Positions 1 through 10,323 of a stretch of DNA of 64,000 nt are shown here, in pieces. The notes beneath the pieces are model-generated. The model was not told where the DNA came from. It did not search any database and was given only the letters and a program-made list of their open reading frames with translations. The DNA comes from Doryteuthis pealeii (lineage: Eukaryota > Mollusca > Cephalopoda > Myopsida > Loliginidae). Each line of letters starts with the position of its first letter. Position 1 is the first letter of the stretch. A program made the translations under genes and the position numbers. The stretch covers positions 91,283,188-91,347,187 of the forward strand of contig CM042145.1 in NCBI GenBank assembly GCA_023376005.1. The letters are read 5' to 3'.

Positions 1-143
1 TATTATATATATATATATATAGTAGACCAGAGGAGTTGAAAATGTTTCTATTTGGGTCCATCTTTATCCTTCATACATCTACAATGCATGCCTATACATA
101 CCTATATATATATATAAATATATAAACACACTTATACTTATAT

Positions 144-178
<35 letters not shown>

Positions 179-305
179 CCATAGATACATATGAAGATTC
201 TTTCAAATCTTTACAAATCCTTTGAAGAGCTCAATGTATGACAATTATATCGTTTCATACAGGGCAATATCTACATATATCTACACTTCCATATATATAT
301 TTACT
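1..305. repeat. TA-rich leader with AT microsatellites
   Basis: It contains TA dinucleotide runs at about 8-22 and 146-173 and TA-rich DNA between. The segment 193-275 (GAGCTCAATGTATGA motif) is related to 13120-13172, so it is a dispersed repeat fragment. No gene is seen. Confidence 0.6.
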
Positions 306-576
306 TCGAACGAGCAGGATGCGACACAAGGTCAATTTCTTAAGCGGAGTTCAGCAGGTTTTGAATTCAGAGTTTTCGTTCTCCTAGACCGTTTGCCTAA
401 CCAAGTTAAAGAGCCCAGTCTGCCCTACTATTTACCCATAGCTGGAGGGAGAGTAGGATTCATACCTTTCCCAAGGATATTAGCGCTAAATGAAATGCAA
501 TTACCACGTCCAGGATTTGAACTCGGGGCGACGAGTCCATTTCCCATGACTTTAACCATTACACCACGCGCCTTCC
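306..576 (-). mobile_element. SINE family B, tRNA-headed (near full length)
   Basis: Read on the minus strand, it starts with a tRNA-like head (GCGCGTGGTGTAATGGTTA, then a B-box-like GAGTTCAAATCCTGG-type motif). The body has CATAGCGCTAATACCCTTGG-like and CTGGGCTCTTTAACCT-like blocks, and the 3' tail is CTTGTGTC..CATCCTGCTCG. More than ten related copies lie in this window. The open frame at 222-617 lies over it and is not a gene. It resembles tRNA-derived octopus SINEs of the OR type, but the exact family name is not certain. Confidence 0.85.
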
Positions 577-699
577 ATATAAGTGAAAACTTAAGTTATT
601 TGGCAATTATAAATTAGTTTATTTCAACTGGTCAAAAGAGGTCAGATATGGCTTGCTTTTCTCCGTTATCTGTATGGCTAGATATTTGCCACGTACCCC

Positions 700-925
700 A
701 CGTGTACGGGTTAGGCACAAGGCCCTATCAATGTGGGACCACCCACAACCCGTGACTCATGGGTGGCGGGTGCAAAAAACGCGTTGATCCCGTCGGCATT
801 CCCCCTTAAGAGGGCGCCTCGGGCCCTGGGCAATAAACCCAGCCCTGCCCCTTTAAATCGAGAGGCAGGTATAGCCTGGGGGATGGCCCCTTTGGGATCA
901 ACGATGTTAGCTAGTACGGATCCAG
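700..925 (+). repeat. GC-rich dispersed repeat, copy 1
   Basis: This block is distinctly GC-rich in AT-rich DNA. It shares ordered motifs with 26268-26470 (inverted): GCGTTGATCCCGTCG, AATAAACCCAGCCCTG, CCTTTAAATC and GGGATCAACG. It is bracketed by two copies of a GATCCC/GGGATCAACG motif. It contains overlapping open frames on both strands (711-1061 minus, 733-1053 plus), but none looks like a known protein. The family is unknown. Confidence 0.75.
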
Positions 926-1920
926 GGCTATCTGAAGATGCTGACAATTTTTTTTTAAATAAAGTAAAATATAATAGCCAAATGACTGTATCAAGGTTTT
1001 CACTTATATATGATATATATATATACCTCAACCTATTACAGGGGAATATGTAAGCACCCACTGATCGGGCAAATAAATATCATCTCTCTAAATAATAGAA
1101 GATTCCCATTTGAGGATTTGTCCGTGCTAATTTCGCGCTTAAAATGACAAGACATTTAGTATGAAAAGTCCCGAGGCATTTAATTGTGATATCGGCTATG
1201 TGATTTTAAATATATAGGCTCATTCGAGCTCACCAGATGTCGGAAAGCAAAACAATCTTTAATTCTTTATTTTTTTTATTTATTGACCATTATTAATTTT
1301 AACGACCAGTCAACCCGTCTAGGATTATTTTATTCCTAGAGATTAGAGAATTGCGTTCATTATACGTTTGTATTTATATTTTTGTGTGTAGCTGTTTCTT
1401 AAGGTCTCTTTTCACAGTCCTATCGAATACGAATCATTTTTAAACTCATCTTTTTGGCCCATAAGTAGGACCTTCAGTTACTACTACTCCGGCTCAAAAT
1501 GGACTTAGGAGTATTGGTAATACCGGGGTATGCCCCCACTACTTTTAAGGGCGGGTGTTATCCGTCTGCAAAGATTACAGTCAACGTATTCTAAGCCCTG
1601 CTGACAGGACTGGACATTTCTAAAAGTAACCTATGAAGATGTGTGTTTGAAAAAAAATCCGTATAAACCGATGTTTAAAAAATATAGAAAATCAACACTG
1701 CTTTGTGTTGAAATTTCTATCCGAAACAGCATTATTCTGACGTAACATGAAATGAGCACAAAAAGCTCTGTGTAGCAATGACAGATTCACCAGTCTTTGA
1801 TAAAACGTTTCAACTGCAAATGCAAGATGTGCAATGCCCAAGTTATGATCGTAAGTGTAAAATAAATGCTAAGGTATTAGCTAGATGGATCTACCGTTGA
1901 CACTTGCCCAAATTCATTTT
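926..1920. other. AT-rich DNA without recognisable gene
   Basis: No coding or RNA gene is seen. The part at about 1490-1620 (GGTATGCCCCCACTAC, TTTTAAGGGCGGG) loosely recalls the GC-rich repeat at 700-925 and 5655-5880 and may be a very old copy. Confidence 0.4.
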
Positions 1921-2191
1921 ACCAACCCCTTCGTACGAGCAGGATGTGACACAAAGCCCATCTATTTTGTGGAGTTTAATAGGTTTGAAGTCAGAGTTTT
2001 CCTCTTCATAGACTGGTAAACTAGCCAAGGTTAAAGAGCCCAGTCAGTCACACTATTTACCCATAGCTGGAGGGAGAGTAGTTGGATGCATACCTTTCTC
2101 AAATCTGAACTTCAAACAACCTCGCCCAGGATTTGAACTCTGGTCGACGAGTCCATTTTCTATGACTCTAACCATTTGACCACGCGCCTCC
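1921..2191 (-). mobile_element. SINE family B (near full length)
   Basis: It has the same block order as 306-576. On the plus strand it runs from ACCAACCCCTTCGTACGAGC (tail) to CCACGCGCCTCC (tRNA-like head in reverse). The head carries the B-box-like sequence as GGATTTGAACTC in reverse. Confidence 0.88.
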
Positions 2192-2361
2192 TAAATACTA
2201 CTATTTATATATGTGAGCGTTTGTATGTAAGTATTTGTAAGTGGTCAAATATCAGTTTTCTTCTTGTTGTACACAACCACATACTCCAAGATCTTATTCT
2301 GTAGGTACAATTGTTATTCATATAATTTTTGTATATGTCTATAATCCCACCCTAAGATTAT
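2192..2361 (+). repeat. Dispersed repeat R1, inverted partner at 12209-12387
   Basis: The segment 2176-2361, including the last bases of the adjacent SINE, matches the reverse complement of 12209-12387. Landmarks are AAGTGGTCAAATATCAG, TTGTACACAACCAC and AAGATCTTATTCTG. Diverged related pieces lie at 2420-2480 and 4170-4235 (AAGATCTTATTCT again). Confidence 0.8.
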
Positions 2362-2851
2362 CTGTGCTCGTATGCGTCTATGTTAATGTATTTGTTTGTT
2401 TTTTTGTTTCTTTTTAAGTAGGTAGTCAAATATCACAGAGTCTTCTTGTACGCATGTATCTTCTTCAAGATCTTATTCTGCTATAAGCAAATGTGTCTAT
2501 GTTGATTTAGACAGAAAATATTTAAGTACATATTTTAACTACGTTGTCATATTTCAAGTTTACAGGGATATTGTCGTCTTCATCATGTTATATACATATA
2601 TGTGTATTATATGCAATAATAATTCTGTAATATACATATATGTGTATCATATGCTATAACTCTGTGATATATATTATGGACTCTCGTCGATTTTCGACGC
2701 ATGAGGGTTCACACACACAATGAACACCCACACAGTGATTTGTTTATAGTGGTGAAGGTTTGTGTTAGACCATCCACACCTTTTGGCACAGTCGATAGGA
2801 AAGAATTGGTGCATCAAGGGTTGCCACAAACCCAATCAACGACCGACCTCA
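2362..2851. repeat. R1-related and TA/TG-rich repeats
   Basis: It contains a second diverged R1-like piece (2417-2480), two near-identical ATATACATATATGTGTAT blocks (about 2587-2607 and 2631-2650), and a short unknown segment at 2690-2850. The open frame at 2701-2907 runs into a SINE and has no recognisable product. Confidence 0.45.
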
Positions 2852-3077
2852 GGCATTTTGAATTCAGAGTTATCCCTCTCCTAGACTGGTTACCTACCCA
2901 AGGCTGAAGGGCCCAGTCTGCCCTACTATTTAACCATAGCTGAAGGGAGAATATATGGACTCATACCTTTCCCAAGGGTATTAGCGCTATGTGAAATACA
3001 AAAAGCTTCGTCTAGGAATTGAACTCGAATCGACGAGTCCATTATCCACGACTCTAACCACTAGCCCACGTGCCTCC
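2852..3077 (-). mobile_element. SINE family B (tail-truncated)
   Basis: From TTTGAATTCAGAGT at 2855 to the reverse tRNA-like head ending CCACGTGCCTCC at 3077. The tail block with GAGCAGGATGTGACAC is missing. It is followed immediately by a TA/TG microsatellite. Confidence 0.85.
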
Positions 3078-3259
3078 ATATATATATATATGTGTGTGTG
3101 TATTATATGCTATAATAATTATGTTATATACTTATATAGGTACGTGTGTCTGTGTTGTGTTAGAATATATCTAAGTATTTATTTAAATATGCTGTCATAT
3201 TATAAGTGTACAGGGATAAAGACATGTTTTTATATACATATATATTTATTATATACGGG

Positions 3260-3395
3260 CGTCCTATCTTGGTGTAATTATTAGCGAGCTAGTCTCACAG
3301 ATCCATTACAACTGAATAGCGAGTTCGATCCTCACTGGATACCCCATACTTGCGACCTTGTGTCAAATCCTACCCGTGGTGAACGGATTGGGTAG
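3260..3395 (+). mobile_element. SINE family E, tRNA-headed
   Basis: The head is TTGGTGTAATTATTAGCGAG with the B-box-like GCGAGTTCGATCCTC. The 3' end is GACCTTGTGTCAAATCCTAC followed by CCGTGGTGAACGGATTGGGT. Full-length is about 135 bp. The 3' part resembles the family B tail. Other copies are at 34914, 39531 (inverted), 40296 (inverted) and 43303. Confidence 0.8.
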
Positions 3396-3557
3396 ATATT
3401 TTTTATATATGTATTATGTCATTATCATTTTGTTAAATATAGATATATGTAAATGTGTCCGTTGTGTTTGAATATATTTAAGTACATATTTTAACTGTTT
3501 TGTCGTAGTTGAAGTCTACAGGGTTAAAGTCTTCTTTTTTGTTAAACATGGATATAC

Positions 3558-3819
3558 GCGAGGAAATATATTGGAAAGGTGAATAATGAACACAAACAAT
3601 TCAATTTAATTAATATTCCGTCTCTGTTGATTTCAGAAACTTCCTCAGAATGAATTTATTTGTTTATAGTGATTGGGATGTAAATGAGGAAAAGGTGAAA
3701 GGGGCCTGAATAAACTAATAAATTTATTCTGATGAAATTTCTGAAATCAACAGAGACGAAATATAAATTGAATTTAATTGTTTGTGTTCGTTATTCACCC
3801 TTCCAACATATTTCCTCAC
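3558..3819. mobile_element. Fold-back (long inverted repeat) MITE-like element
   Basis: The left arm 3558-3655 and right arm about 3722-3819 are near-perfect reverse complements of about 98 bp, separated by about 66 bp. Landmarks are GAGGAAATAT at the ends, ACACAAACAATT, and TCTGTTGATTTCAGAAA near the loop. There is no coding capacity. It is probably a non-autonomous element. Confidence 0.85.
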
Positions 3820-3857
3820 ATTTTGTTGGATCTTTCCTAATCTGTTATTTTCTTCAT

Positions 3858-3859
<2 letters not shown>

Positions 3860-3903
<44 letters not shown>
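3860..3903. repeat. TA microsatellite
   Basis: An uninterrupted TA dinucleotide tract abutting the MITE at 3904. Confidence 0.95.
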
Positions 3904-3908
<5 letters not shown>

Positions 3909-4113
3909 GTCCACAAAGATTCCCCTATTTTTGTAAAAATTATACCTCCAGTTCAAATTGAGATATTTTGAGTCTGTTTGTTTCCTGTTATTGAAAATTT
4001 TGTTTTTTATTCAGATAGAATAAAATTGTTAATATTTTCAGAATATCTACTCAAAATATCTCAATTTGAACTGGATTTATACAAAAATCGGGGACATTTT
4101 TGTGGGACACCCT
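3904..4113. mobile_element. Mariner-like hairpin MITE
   Basis: Terminal inverted repeats read AGGGTGTCC at 3904 and GGACACCCT ending at 4113. The inner arms extend to GTTCAAATTGAGATATTTTG and its complement, so almost the whole of 3904-3975 and 4040-4113 is complementary. AGGGTGTCC-type ends inserting at TA are typical of Tc1/mariner-derived MITEs. It encodes no protein. Confidence 0.82.
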
Positions 4114-4117
4114 GTAT

Positions 4118-4932
4118 GTATGCATGTGTGTATATATATATATACATCTGTGTGTATGTATTTGTCTTGTGGGTAGATGGTTAAATATCATGGGAGTATT
4201 CTTGTACGCATTCATTTTCTCTAAGATCTTATTCTCAGGGTCACCCATGAGTTCAAGCGTTGAAATCTGTCAGAGCCAATGTGTCTATACGGACATACGT
4301 ATACGTTCCTTTCTTTGAAAAGACGAAGCAGAATAGGCACTAGGAAGTAACTAAATGAGTGGTTTGCTGACCAGGCCATAACCCCTTATTTCACTGACCT
4401 TTCCAATGAGCAGTTGACACTGCTTGGTTAGATCTTCTACGCTAAGTGTCCAGTGAAAAGGGAGATATATAGATACACGTACTTTTAATGGAACTCATGA
4501 GCGGATCCCTCCTCCACTTCCCCCTTTCTCTCCTTCTCTTTCCTCACTCACTCCCAAACTCCCACTGCCTGTCGCCGTATTCCTCTTCGGAGCGTAGTGT
4601 TAAAAGAAATATATTCTCCCCTAGCCCTTACAGAAAGAAAAAAATCGCTATTTTCTCTTAATTTGGGCATGAGGTCTTGATTTAGACGAAGGGAAATCTA
4701 TAATGAACCCTAGATCTTGACACACTTTCGAAAGGGTCTTGTAAAAAATCCCACTCTCAGATTGGATTTCCACATATAAAAAAGATCCCACTGCTATACA
4801 AAATGTATTTACAGTTATAATGTATGGAAGCACATAAGTGTAAAGTATATAACTGTTTCTTGTTTTTGCTATTCCAGTGGATCACCTTTATAACCAAGTC
4901 GTGCTGGCCTTGTATTCTCATTGAGTTAGTTT
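4118..4932. other. R1-like fragment plus unassigned DNA
   Basis: It begins with a TA/TG tract (4118-4170) and an R1-like piece (4180-4235). From 4330 to 4930 there is no recognisable element or gene. Short frames such as 4648-4833 minus have no known features. Confidence 0.4.
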
Positions 4933-5179
4933 GAGAGCCGGTTTAGCTCAGTCTGTAGTGTCCGGCTGGGAACCTCAAGGTTCCTGATTCGATACCAGCT
5001 CTCGCCAGCGTTGAGTAGCACAGGGATCTGTGCGGTAAAATGAGGAGCTGATGGTTGGTGTGGCGCCTCGCCTCCGACGCTAAAAACAATCTCCTTGGTC
5101 TAGCGCTAGTAAAAAGGAGATAGACTCCCTTGCTGTCTGGCTGATACCGACTTTAGGCCACCCCGATGACTTTACTTAC

Positions 5180-5207
<28 letters not shown>
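4933..5207 (+). mobile_element. OK-type SINE (tRNA-Lys-like head)
   Basis: The head GTTTAGCTCAGTCTGTAG resembles the tRNA-Lys A box. The B box is GATTCGATACC. The body has GAGTAGCACAGGGATCTGTG, GGAGCTGATGG, TCTCCTTGGTCTAGCGCTAG and CTGTCTGGCTGATACCGAC. It ends in TTTACTTACT followed by an ATT microsatellite. Established knowledge: octopus carries a tRNA-Lys-derived SINE called OK, and this family fits that description. Confidence 0.88.
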
Positions 5208-5210
<3 letters not shown>

Positions 5211-5307
5211 CTACAGACCATAGGGTTATGATGTCGCATTGTTTAAGTGGAAAAGAATGTGGTGGGAGCTCTCAAAGTAGTTTGACTAACGAGAAGAGAA
5301 CCCCTTT

Positions 5308-5530
5308 GGTTTGAATTCGGAGTTTTCCTTCTCCTAGACTGGTTACCATACCAACGTTAAAGAACATTGCCTGTCCTACTATTTATCCATAGCTGATGGT
5401 AGAATAGTTGGATTTGTACCTTTCCCAAGGGTTTTAGTGCTATATGAAATGCAAACAGCCGCATCCAGGATTTTATCTCTTCTCGTCATGTTTATTTCCA
5501 ACGAGGGTAACCATTACACCACGCGCCTCC
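5308..5530 (-). mobile_element. SINE family B (tail-truncated)
   Basis: From GGTTTGAATTCGGAG to the reverse head CACCACGCGCCTCC. Internal landmarks are CCATAGCTGATGG and CCCAAGGGTTTTAG. Confidence 0.82.
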
Positions 5531-5654
5531 ATAGAACAGTTTCCAGCGTTGAATATTAGTGGACGAATACACGTGGTTCTAAATTCACCTAAACATGTTT
5601 AGCTTCGTCAGCCCGTGTCATGTCCGCTCGGCTACCGGAAGTTGAAGTAGCATA

Positions 5655-5880
5655 ATTCTCCAACCCCCACCCACGCAACACAAAGTCGGTTCAATGTGGG
5701 TACCTCGCAGGAAGCAGGTCCCCCGTATGACGGTGCTAAAAATAGCTCAGTATCGTCAGCATTCTCTTTTAAGGGCGGCTGGCAATAAACCCAGCCCTTA
5801 CCCCCTTTAGACGAGAGAGAGCAGATGCTGCCTGGTATCTGGGGGTGGAAAAGACCCCCTGGAGCTGAGCTGATTTATAT
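5655..5880 (+). repeat. GC-rich dispersed repeat, copy 2 (diverged)
   Basis: It shares CAATAAACCCAGCCCTTA, a TTTTAAGGGCGGCTGG block and a GATGCTGCCTGG block with 700-925, in the same orientation. The front half is shortened. Confidence 0.65.
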
Positions 5881-6359
5881 TTACACCAGCCAATGTGCTA
5901 GGTAAAACTGGGAGCTGAATTAAGCAATGTTTTAATCTCTGCAGTTCTATGTGAGTCACGCTGACGTAGGAGTAGTTTTCTTTGGTTTTTTTTGTGGAAA
6001 GATTCTGTATTTCTTTTAACGTTGTGTTGCGCAGTTTTAAGTTCACTACACGACCTAAAAGTTTGGGGTTTGGTAGATGTTGCGGTTTTCGGTATATAAG
6101 GTATGTGCTAGTTCCCCGCTTATACTTATAGACTGGCCAAGGTCACGTGATTGACTCTTCTAACCAATCACTGGCAGTACCACTGGCCTGATAAGATACT
6201 TAAAACCCCATATTGGTCATAATTCAAATTGCCCCGTTGGAGGACGCACATAAGATTGCCGGGATCTTTACCAATACTCACGAAGGACTTATACGATCAC
6301 CAGTAACTCAGGACACTTTAGTAACCAAAGGACAAGGAATGGCCCTTAAAAACTTAACA
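5881..6359. other. Unassigned DNA with a short open frame
   Basis: No known element is recognised. An open frame of 66 codons (6213-6413 plus) is not low-complexity in composition, but it runs into a tandem-repeat unit and has no motif that I recognise. I do not call it a gene. Confidence 0.35.
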
Positions 6360-7093
6360 GTAGAAACTTGCCGTTTTCTCTCTGTCGGCTTTATAATTTT
6401 AACTTTATACTAGATAATGATTTTTGTATATGGTTAAGATCACCTAGAAAAAAAATGTAGGAATTATGTATTAACCGAACCCTTCTGCTGCGAGCAGGAT
6501 TCGACATTAGGTTCACAACACGAGCTTAAAATCTATAGTTTGGTAGAAACATTTAGCTCAACCTGTAAAGCGTTCGCACAGGAAACACAAGGTTCCTGGT
6601 TCGATACCGGCCCTTATAAACTCAGCATATGAGTAGCACAGGGATATGAGCGGTAAAGTAAGGAGCTGATGGTTGGTGTGGCGCTCCCTCCTAAAAGCTA
6701 ATCTCCTTGATCTAGCGCTATTGAAAAGGGGATAGATTCCCTCGCTGTCTGGCTGATACTGACTTTAGGCCACTGCGACAACTTTACTTTACTTACTAGA
6801 TAATCATTTTTGTTTTGAATGCGGTTAAGATCACCTAGAAAAAAATGTAGGAATTATGTATTTACCCAACCCCTCTGCCACGAGCAGAATACGGCATTAG
6901 GTCAGTTGTAAGTTCACTGCACGAGCTAAAAGTCTACGGTTTAGTAGAAAAATACCATTTTCTCTCTGTCGGATGTACACTTCTAACTTTGTACTAGATA
7001 ACAATTTTAGTACGCGGTTAAGATCACCTAGAAAAGAATGTAGGAATTATGCATATACCCAACCCCTCTGCATGCGAGCAGGATTCGAAACAA
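6360..7093 (+). repeat. Three diverged tandem copies interrupted by an OK SINE
   Basis: Copies lie at 6360-6549, 6796-6956 and 6945-7093. Shared landmarks are CCATTTTCTCTCTGTCGG, TACTAGATAA, GGTTAAGATCACCTAGAAAA, TGTAGGAATTATG and GAGCAGGATTCG. Copies 1 and 2 are separated by the OK SINE at 6549-6795. Each copy ends with a short piece of SINE B tail sequence. Confidence 0.75.
6549..6795 (+). mobile_element. OK-type SINE
   Basis: The head is ATTTAGCTCAACCTGTAAAG and the B box is GGTTCGATACC. The body has GAGTAGCACAGGGATATGAG, a shortened GCGCTCC region, and ends in TTTACTTTACTTAC. Three bases are changed in the A box relative to other copies. Confidence 0.85.
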
Positions 7094-7320
7094 GGTCAAA
7101 TTTTAAGCAGAATACAACTGGTTTGAATTCAGCGTTTTCGTTTGCCATTCCAAGGTCAAAGAGTCCAGTCTGTCTTACTATTTACCCATGGCTGCGGGGG
7201 AAGGGGTAGTGTAGTTGAGGGGTAGTGTAGTTGAATTCGTGTATTTCCCAAGGGTATTAGTGTGCTATGAAATGCAAACAGCTTCTTCCAGAATTTGAAC
7301 TCAAGTCCATTTCCTAATGT
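7057..7320 (-). mobile_element. SINE family B, head-truncated
   Basis: From ACCCAACCCCTCTGC (tail) to GTCCATTTCCTAATG. The reverse tRNA-like head beyond this is missing. Confidence 0.8.
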
Positions 7321-7341
7321 AGAGTTGCGCTTAGAATACAG

Positions 7342-7622
7342 GAATTATTTAGCTCAGTTGTTAGAGCGTTCGATTTGAACCACAAGGTTTCTAGTTCGAT
7401 ACCGGTCCTCGCCAACTCAGCGTATGAGTAGCACGGGTATCTGTGCGGTAAAGTAAGGAGCTGATGGTAGGTGTGGTGCTCCACCTTAGACGCAAAAACA
7501 ATGTCCTTGGTTTAGCGCTAGTGAAAAGGCGTAGACTCCCTCTCTGTTTGGCTGATACCGACTTTAGGCCACCCTGACGATATGATATTTATAAGTATTT
7601 TAAAAAGACTGAGGGCATCTCC
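7342..7622 (+). mobile_element. OK-type SINE, alternative 3' tail
   Basis: The head is TTTAGCTCAGTTGTTAGAGC and the B box is AGTTCGATACC. The body is standard to CCACCCTGACGATATGATAT. It then has a tail ending TTTAAAAAGACTGAGGGCAT rather than TTTACTTAC. The same tail occurs at 10395-10450, so this is a second OK subfamily. Confidence 0.85.
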
Positions 7623-8341
7623 TTTTTTACACACTTTTAAGGGGTTTGTTTGGGTTTTTTTATGACCCATGTTGTTTCTGCATGCAATGTATATGCACTG
7701 TCAATTTCCTTAAATTCTATTTTTATTTTATTTTATTATTTTTATTTTTTACTCTCTCGAGCATCCTCTGCTAATTAGCACTTTATTGGAATGTGTTTAT
7801 CTCTGCATGCATACCAAAACCTTTTCTCGTGTTGGCCTTCGGGGAAGTTGCAAAACAGTCGACTACAGAGTTGAAACAAAATGTTTACAATTCTATCTCC
7901 CCGTTCTTGGTTGGTTATACTAGTTACTCTGCCAACTATGAGTTAGATCCTACCACAGGCTCGGTTTTCTAGCCATTACTTTAATGATTTGTGAGATAGG
8001 AGGTAAGTGGACGTACAGACACTGTTTTGTAGGGTGCTGCTTTCAGGGTTGGGATGTGTGTTTGTGTGTCGTAGAAAATATTGATTATTTAGCCTTGATG
8101 GGTATTCAGTGTAGGGGAAATATTTTTCTGAATTCAATACGATGAGCTAGAGTTCCTAAATCAGTCCGATATTATCCAGTGTTGTTCTGGCAATCTCCAC
8201 GGCTACGCTGTGGTCAAGCCTTATCTGTTCTAGCCTATCCTTTGAATGACATCCGTGACATTGAGGGGCGGGACTTGCAGCACGTTGTGGTAGGTCATAG
8301 TAACAAGCATTAATGACTTGTTACTGATCACTCTTACATGA
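7623..8341. other. Unassigned intergenic DNA
   Basis: Homopolymer-rich (TTTTATTTTATTATTTTTATT at about 7720-7750). No gene or known element is recognised. Confidence 0.4.
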
Positions 8342-8860
8342 AAAAGAGGTGTAAGACTTCCCCAATGGGGCCCGTGATGCTTAAGGATAGAACCCAGGTG
8401 GTTGAGCTGTCCATGACATGCAATACTCTTACTTGGGATAGACGGGTGGTCAGAGAGGCCCTCTCCGATCAATCGGCTGGTCACGTCAAGTCCTAGCACC
8501 TATATGATTGCCCCAATCCTATTGCCCTTATGGGAATCCCCAACCCTCTTTATCATATGGATGCTAGAAGGCGGTGACTGAGGGTCTTCATATCCTGGGA
8601 ATGACGTTAAACTCTATCTGATGGTGAGGTTTCAGTTCTCGAGGCCTGGGGAATGTGGAGCACCCTTTCCTCGCCATTGCTCCTGGTCCACTCTGACCCG
8701 GAGTGGTAGTACCTGTTAGGGTCTCATCTATGCGTTATATAGAAAAACATGAGTTTTAAACATAATTGATTATTTATTAGGAATTAATTTATTTCAGGAC
8801 TTTGTCGGCATTAAATGACCCACTGAGGCTGATATGCCGTAAAACAAAACAAACCAAACC
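8342..8860 (+). mobile_element. SINE-like family C (about 0.5 kb)
   Basis: Block order: GTGATGCTTAAGGATAGA, GTCCATGACATGCAA, TAGACGGGTGGTCAGAG, CACCTATATGATTG, GGGTCTTCATATCCTGGG, GACGTTAAACTCTATCTGATG, GAGTGGTAGTACCTGTTAGG, then TGATATGCCGTAAAACAAAA and an A/C-rich end. The same order recurs at 21446, 27590, 31225, 39690 and 47578. There is no clear RNA polymerase III promoter and no ORF. The class is unknown and it may be a non-autonomous retroelement. Confidence 0.8.
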
Positions 8861-9235
8861 TACAGGAAAGGCAGCAACAACAAACAAACAAAAAATCCCT
8901 CACAAAACGAAGCGTCACCAGACGTTATTTCAGGCTGTTACATGTCACCCTTGATTTTTTTTTCAACATGATTGATCATGAAAAAAAGAGTGATCAATAC
9001 TTGGACCATATGTCAGATAGATCGTTTTAAGTTTTATTAATATTAATGTTCTTGTGGAAAGAAGAGTGATGAGAGTGAGATTGATTGGAGATCTGATAAA
9101 TGGGTAGGAGGAGTGAAATGAAAACCTACAAAGAAGAAATGAGAGAGGAGGAGGAAAAGAGAGACGGAAATCAGAGTCCGATGACGCAGTGTGACATTTC
9201 AATAAAGAATATCTAGGGACACAATCTAGTCTCGA
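8861..9235. other. Unassigned DNA
   Basis: A-rich then GA-rich sequence. The minus-strand frame at 8963-9202 is not recognisable as a protein. A short palindrome ATGATTGATCATG... lies near 8970. Confidence 0.4.
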
Positions 9236-9237
9236 AC

Positions 9238-9307
<70 letters not shown>

Positions 9308-9530
9308 CTATATATCTCTCTATCTCGTCTCCTTTCTCTCTCCACTCCTCTTCTGTTCTCTCTTCTCTCTCTCTTCTCTCTCTCTCTCTCTCTCTCTCTT
9401 CTCAGTCTCTATCTCTCTCCTTTCTTTCTCTCTTCTCTTATCTCTCTCCCACTCTCTTCTGCTCTTTTTTATCTCCTTTTCTCTTCTATCTCTATCTCAC
9501 TCTCCTCATCTCTCTCTTCTTCTCTTCTAT
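9236..9530. repeat. CT microsatellite with degenerate flank
   Basis: A pure CT run at about 9243-9302 followed by imperfect TCTCTT/CTCT repeats to 9530. Confidence 0.95.
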
Positions 9531-9532
9531 GA

Positions 9533-9681
9533 GTAAATAATATGGTAGACTGGGCTCTTTAACCTTAGCACGGCAACCAGTCTAGGAGAAGGAAAACTCT
9601 GTATTCAAACCTGTTAAACTCCGCTAAATAAATTTACTTTGTGTCACATCCTGCTCGTGCGGAGGGGTTGGTAAATATTAA
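9533..9681 (+). mobile_element. SINE family B, 3' half
   Basis: From GTAAATAATATGGTAGACTG through GCAACCAGTCTAGGAGAAGG to the tail TGCGGAGGGGTTGGTAAATA. The tRNA-like head is missing, and the CT tract ends at the truncation point. Confidence 0.82.
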
Positions 9682-9860
9682 TTCTATATCATAAACTTAT
9701 ATCTTATCAAAATATATAATATTTTATAATATGTATATATTTCTATATTATGAATGGTATAGAAGATCCTATTGAAGATCAAATTGAATTTTGAATTCTA
9801 ATTGAACATTGTATATAAATATTATTATAAACTCTATATTATATACAAGTATATGATTGA

Positions 9861-10027
9861 AGGGTCGCTTTAGCCCAGTCGGTAGAGCGTTCGCCTGGGA
9901 ACCACAAGTTTCCTGGTTCGATACCGGTCCTCGCCAACTCAGAATATGAGTAGCACGTGGATCTGTGCGGTAAAGTAAGGAGCTGATGGTCGGTGTGGCG
10001 CTCCACCTCAGAAGCTAAAAAAACAAT
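9861..10027 (+). mobile_element. OK-type SINE, 5' part, split by insertion
   Basis: The head is GCTTTAGCCCAGTCGGTAG and the B box is GGTTCGATACC. It stops at GAAGCTAAAAAAACAATC. The remainder of the same element resumes at 10324 (ATCTCCTTGGTCTAGCGCTA). Confidence 0.88.
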
Positions 10028-10323
10028 CCCAATCGGGAGCCTTCGTGTTATAATCGAGAGCCTTCAAGGAACTTCTAACCGAACACTTTATTTAATCCAT
10101 TGGGGTAGATTGTTCTCCTTCCGTTAAACATGACCGGGTACAAGTATTAATGTCAAGTATTCTATCTTATTATCGTCCCTGGTCAGGATTGAACCAGCAA
10201 CCTACAGATGATTGTCGCTTAAAACTGTATTAACTCAACCCTTATGGTCGTTGCACCTTGTGTCCAACTGGAAATCCAGAGTTTTTTGGTTTTTTTTATA
10301 AATAGTATTTTTCTTGGCGTAAT
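10028..10323 (-). mobile_element. SINE family D inserted in the OK SINE
   Basis: On the minus strand there is a tRNA-like head (GGTGCAACGACCATAAGGG, then B-box GCTGGTTCAATCCTG). The body corresponds to 30770-30915: a CCGGTCATG / ATGGATTAAATAAAGTG block and GGCTCTCGATTATAACACG. An A-rich AAAACAATC / AATAAAATC sequence lies on the two sides and may be the target-site duplication. Confidence 0.78.

Noticed and set aside
711..1061. 116-codon minus frame and its 106-codon plus partner
   Set aside because: They lie in the GC-rich dispersed repeat, whose other copies do not keep these frames.
4933..5010. A genuine tRNA-Lys gene
   Set aside because: The A and B boxes are present, but the acceptor stem and anticodon arm do not fold and the sequence continues into a SINE body.
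6213..6413. 66-codon plus frame of ordinary composition
   Set aside because: It runs into the first unit of a tandem repeat. No motif recognised and no conservation in the neighbouring units.
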